NCBI GenBank assembly: GCA_021162285.1
Contig: JAGGYZ010000151.1
Coordinates: 1-14,432, forward strand
Source of the DNA: Candidatus Fermentibacteraceae bacterium
GTDB taxonomy: Bacteria > Fermentibacterota > Fermentibacteria > Fermentibacterales > JCC-6
Length of the DNA stretch: 14,432 nucleotides
Direction of reading: 5' to 3'
The notes beneath the pieces were generated by a model, which was not told the origin of the DNA, made no database searches, and was given only the letters and a program-made list of their open reading frames with translations. Of the stretch, positions 12,926 through 14,432 are shown in pieces. The translations under genes and the position numbers were made by a program. Position 1 is the first letter of the stretch, and every line of letters starts with the position of its first letter.

Positions 12926-13001
12926 TAGCTAATTGAGTTTTATCTAGTAGCTTTTTGCTAAATGATATATGCATTCGATCTATCTTAAGATGTAGCAGGA
13001 A

Positions 13002-13021
13002 GATCCTTTTGAAAAAGGATC
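13002..13021. repeat. Perfect palindrome, possible weak terminator of the TPR gene
   Basis: GATCCTTTT (13002-13010) and AAAAGGATC (13013-13021) pair around GA. It lies 100 nt beyond the stop of the minus-strand TPR gene. No clear T-run follows on the minus strand, so its role as a terminator is uncertain. Confidence 0.4.
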
Positions 13022-13120
13022 ACTATTTTCTACACTTCAGGCAACGATGTATAGTTGCTTACTCAAGCCCCATCCCATTCTCTTTCAGGAGTTTCTAGTT
13101 AGTTCTGATGTACAATATGG

Positions 13121-14432
13121 CTACATTCTTCGCCTGAGTTCAAATTCGCCGAGGCGTGAGAATGCAATCACAGGGCACTCCATTCTTATCTCCCCCGAAG
13201 TTATCCTCATCCTGATTTCACGTAACCGAATATTAAAATCACCAGATAGTCTTTGGTAGAGTGGATCATCTGACTCGGAGCCTATAGTGTCAAGTTTGTG
13301 ATCTAGGAATGATAGAATATCATGCTTTCCTGTTTCAAGTTCTGATGAGCAAGATGCAAGACTTAAATATGCAACATCTATTTCATTTGCATGGGAGAAA
13401 TAGCCCATTTCAGACAGCTGCTTTGATAATACTAGCAGTCTGGACATTAGATGCAACTTGCCGGACTCCAAGCATTCTGCTATCACAAGATTAGCACTGG
13501 CTACTAGACATCCTACGATATACTTGAGTCCGTCATACTCAGATTTCTCTGCTGCGAACTGTATAATCGCCTGATCAAACTTCTTCTCAAGAAGATTAAG
13601 TACCCCAAGCAGTCCATGTAAATATCCATACATTATCCTATTTCTGGCGTCTGAGAAATCATCAATAGCTTTCTCGAGCAGTATTCTTGTCTGTATTCTT
13701 TTCGCAACTAAGTTAACCTCAGAGTACGTGATCAACATGGATAGCCTTTGGATTTCAGATCCATACTTTTGCACTAATGGGAATGCTAGTTCTAGATACT
13801 CGCAAGCTGTCTCCATCTCGCCGGTTTCGCGAAGAGTGTCTGCAAGTGTAGCGTATATTAATCCCAACTCAATCTTGCTATCTGACTCTTCGAAATGCCT
13901 TCTTGCTTTGGAATAGTGGTTAATGGCTTTTTCCAAAGAATTAAGAGATGAGTAGTCATGCCCAATCTCAGTATGTAGAACTCCCTGCTCTTTCTCTCCG
14001 ACATCACGAAAATCGAATTCCTCAAGTAGACTTAAGTGGTATTTTAGAGCTTCCTCCCAGCACGAGGTTTCAGATAGAACCTTACCATAAATTGTTCTCA
14101 TTATCAATCTCAGTGATGCAACTTTGCATCTATTCACATCTTTCAATGCTTCTTTTATAACATCATTCGCAGTCTGTCTGTTCCCGTTGAGTCTCTCAAT
14201 TGTGGAGATATTTACCAATGTTGCAACCATACCACAAAAGTCGCAATTGGCCTTATAGTGAGTATATGCGAGTTTGGCATGCTCAATACTCTCATCTAGT
14301 TTCCCAGCGTCTCCCGCAATACCGGATATGTTAAGTTCGATGTTTGCGCAATCCTCTGAACTTATTTGATCGGTCATGTTCTCATACGCATACATAATAC
14401 TCTCATATGCTTGCTGATTGTCACTATTTAGA
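13121..14432 (-). CDS. TPR-repeat protein, N-terminus beyond the window
   Basis: The frame is open from the right edge of the window to the TAG at 13121. An ATG at 14395 exists but has no good ribosome binding site, and the residues before it (NQQAYESI) continue the same helix, so the gene probably extends past 14432. The roughly 436 visible residues are almost entirely helical pairs of about 35-40 residues. Clear TPR-like units include CWEEALKYHLSLLEEF, LHTEIGHDYSSLNSLEKAIN followed by HYSKARRHFEE, IYATLADTLRETGEMETACE, and GLLGVLNLLEKKFDQAIIQF. No membrane segment is seen. Such superhelices mediate protein-protein contacts and often form the C-terminal part of LuxR/MalT-like or kinase regulators; the N-terminal effector domain, if any, is outside the window. 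Codons are AT-richer than in the second VCBS-repeat gene. Confidence 0.75.
   Translation of the reverse strand, partial: LNSDNQQAYESIMYAYENMTDQISSEDCANIELNISGIAGDAGKLDESIEHAKLAYTHYKANCDFCGMVATLVNISTIERLNGNRQTANDVIKEALKDVNRCKVASLRLIMRTIYGKVLSETSCWEEALKYHLSLLEEFDFRDVGEKEQGVLHTEIGHDYSSLNSLEKAINHYSKARRHFEESDSKIELGLIYATLADTLRETGEMETACEYLELAFPLVQKYGSEIQRLSMLITYSEVNLVAKRIQTRILLEKAIDDFSDARNRIMYGYLHGLLGVLNLLEKKFDQAIIQFAAEKSEYDGLKYIVGCLVASANLVIAECLESGKLHLMSRLLVLSKQLSEMGYFSHANEIDVAYLSLASCSSELETGKHDILSFLDHKLDTIGSESDDPLYQRLSGDFNIRLREIRMRITSGEIRMECPVIAFSRLGEFELRRRM

Larger units (their letters stand above)
12724..13120. other. 397-nt intergenic region with tandem repeats and a palindrome
   Basis: It contains a weak promoter-like element (12751-12776), the best copy of the dispersed repeat as two tandem units plus a worn third (12807-12925), and a palindrome at 13002-13021. 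The rest (12930-13001 and 13022-13120) is AT-rich with no gene seen. Confidence 0.7.

Noticed and set aside
1..14432. tRNA, rRNA or riboswitch
   Set aside because: No cloverleaf, GGTTCGAATCC-type arm or recognised aptamer core was found by eye on either strand. A thiamine riboswitch before the ThiS-like gene is excluded because its leader is only about 18 nt.

Overview
The window is bacterial DNA of intermediate base composition. It most resembles an uncultured member of the FCB superphylum, for example the Fermentibacteria/Aegiribacteria or Cloacimonadota-like candidate phyla. The clues are three secreted proteins that end in a C-terminal domain of the type IX secretion (T9SS type A sorting) kind, VCBS/FG-GAP repeat proteins, a VIT-vWA protein, and strong AGGAG-type ribosome binding sites. 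The phylum is an inference from protein style, not from a marker gene.

Region 1 (1-1095, plus strand): the tail of an unrecognised gene, then a two-gene HEPN/MNT-nucleotidyltransferase unit with its own extended -10 promoter. The genes overlap by 22 nt. Region 2 (1159-2683, minus strand): a compact three-gene unit, in transcription order ThiS-like sulfur carrier, EamA/DMT transporter, and a cysteine-less thioredoxin-fold secreted protein. Region 3 (2771-6250, plus strand): a long VIT-vWA protein closed by a clear terminator, a small zinc-ribbon membrane protein, and an OsmC-like/cupin pair closed by a second strong hairpin.

Region 4 (6307 to the end, all minus strand) looks accessory. It holds a beta-propeller-like T9SS cargo, a decayed IS200/IS605 TnpA fragment, a tryptophan-rich secreted protein of unknown function, two paralogous T9SS cargo proteins each with seven VCBS/FG-GAP-type repeats, and a TPR protein that runs off the right edge. 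The gaps between these genes carry copies of a dispersed intergenic repeat. All copies lie in the same orientation; two sites hold exact 56-bp-period tandems, and some arms can form hairpins. This repeat is the most interesting unexplained structure in the window. It may be the remains of terminal repeats of an insertion sequence (IS21-like ends are my guess), but no transposase for it is present.

How the genes may work together: the left half reads as ordinary housekeeping, stress and small-module genes in short operons. The right half reads as a cluster of single-gene transcription units for exported or cell-surface proteins, several with recognisable sigma70-like promoters, separated by repeats and insertion-sequence debris.
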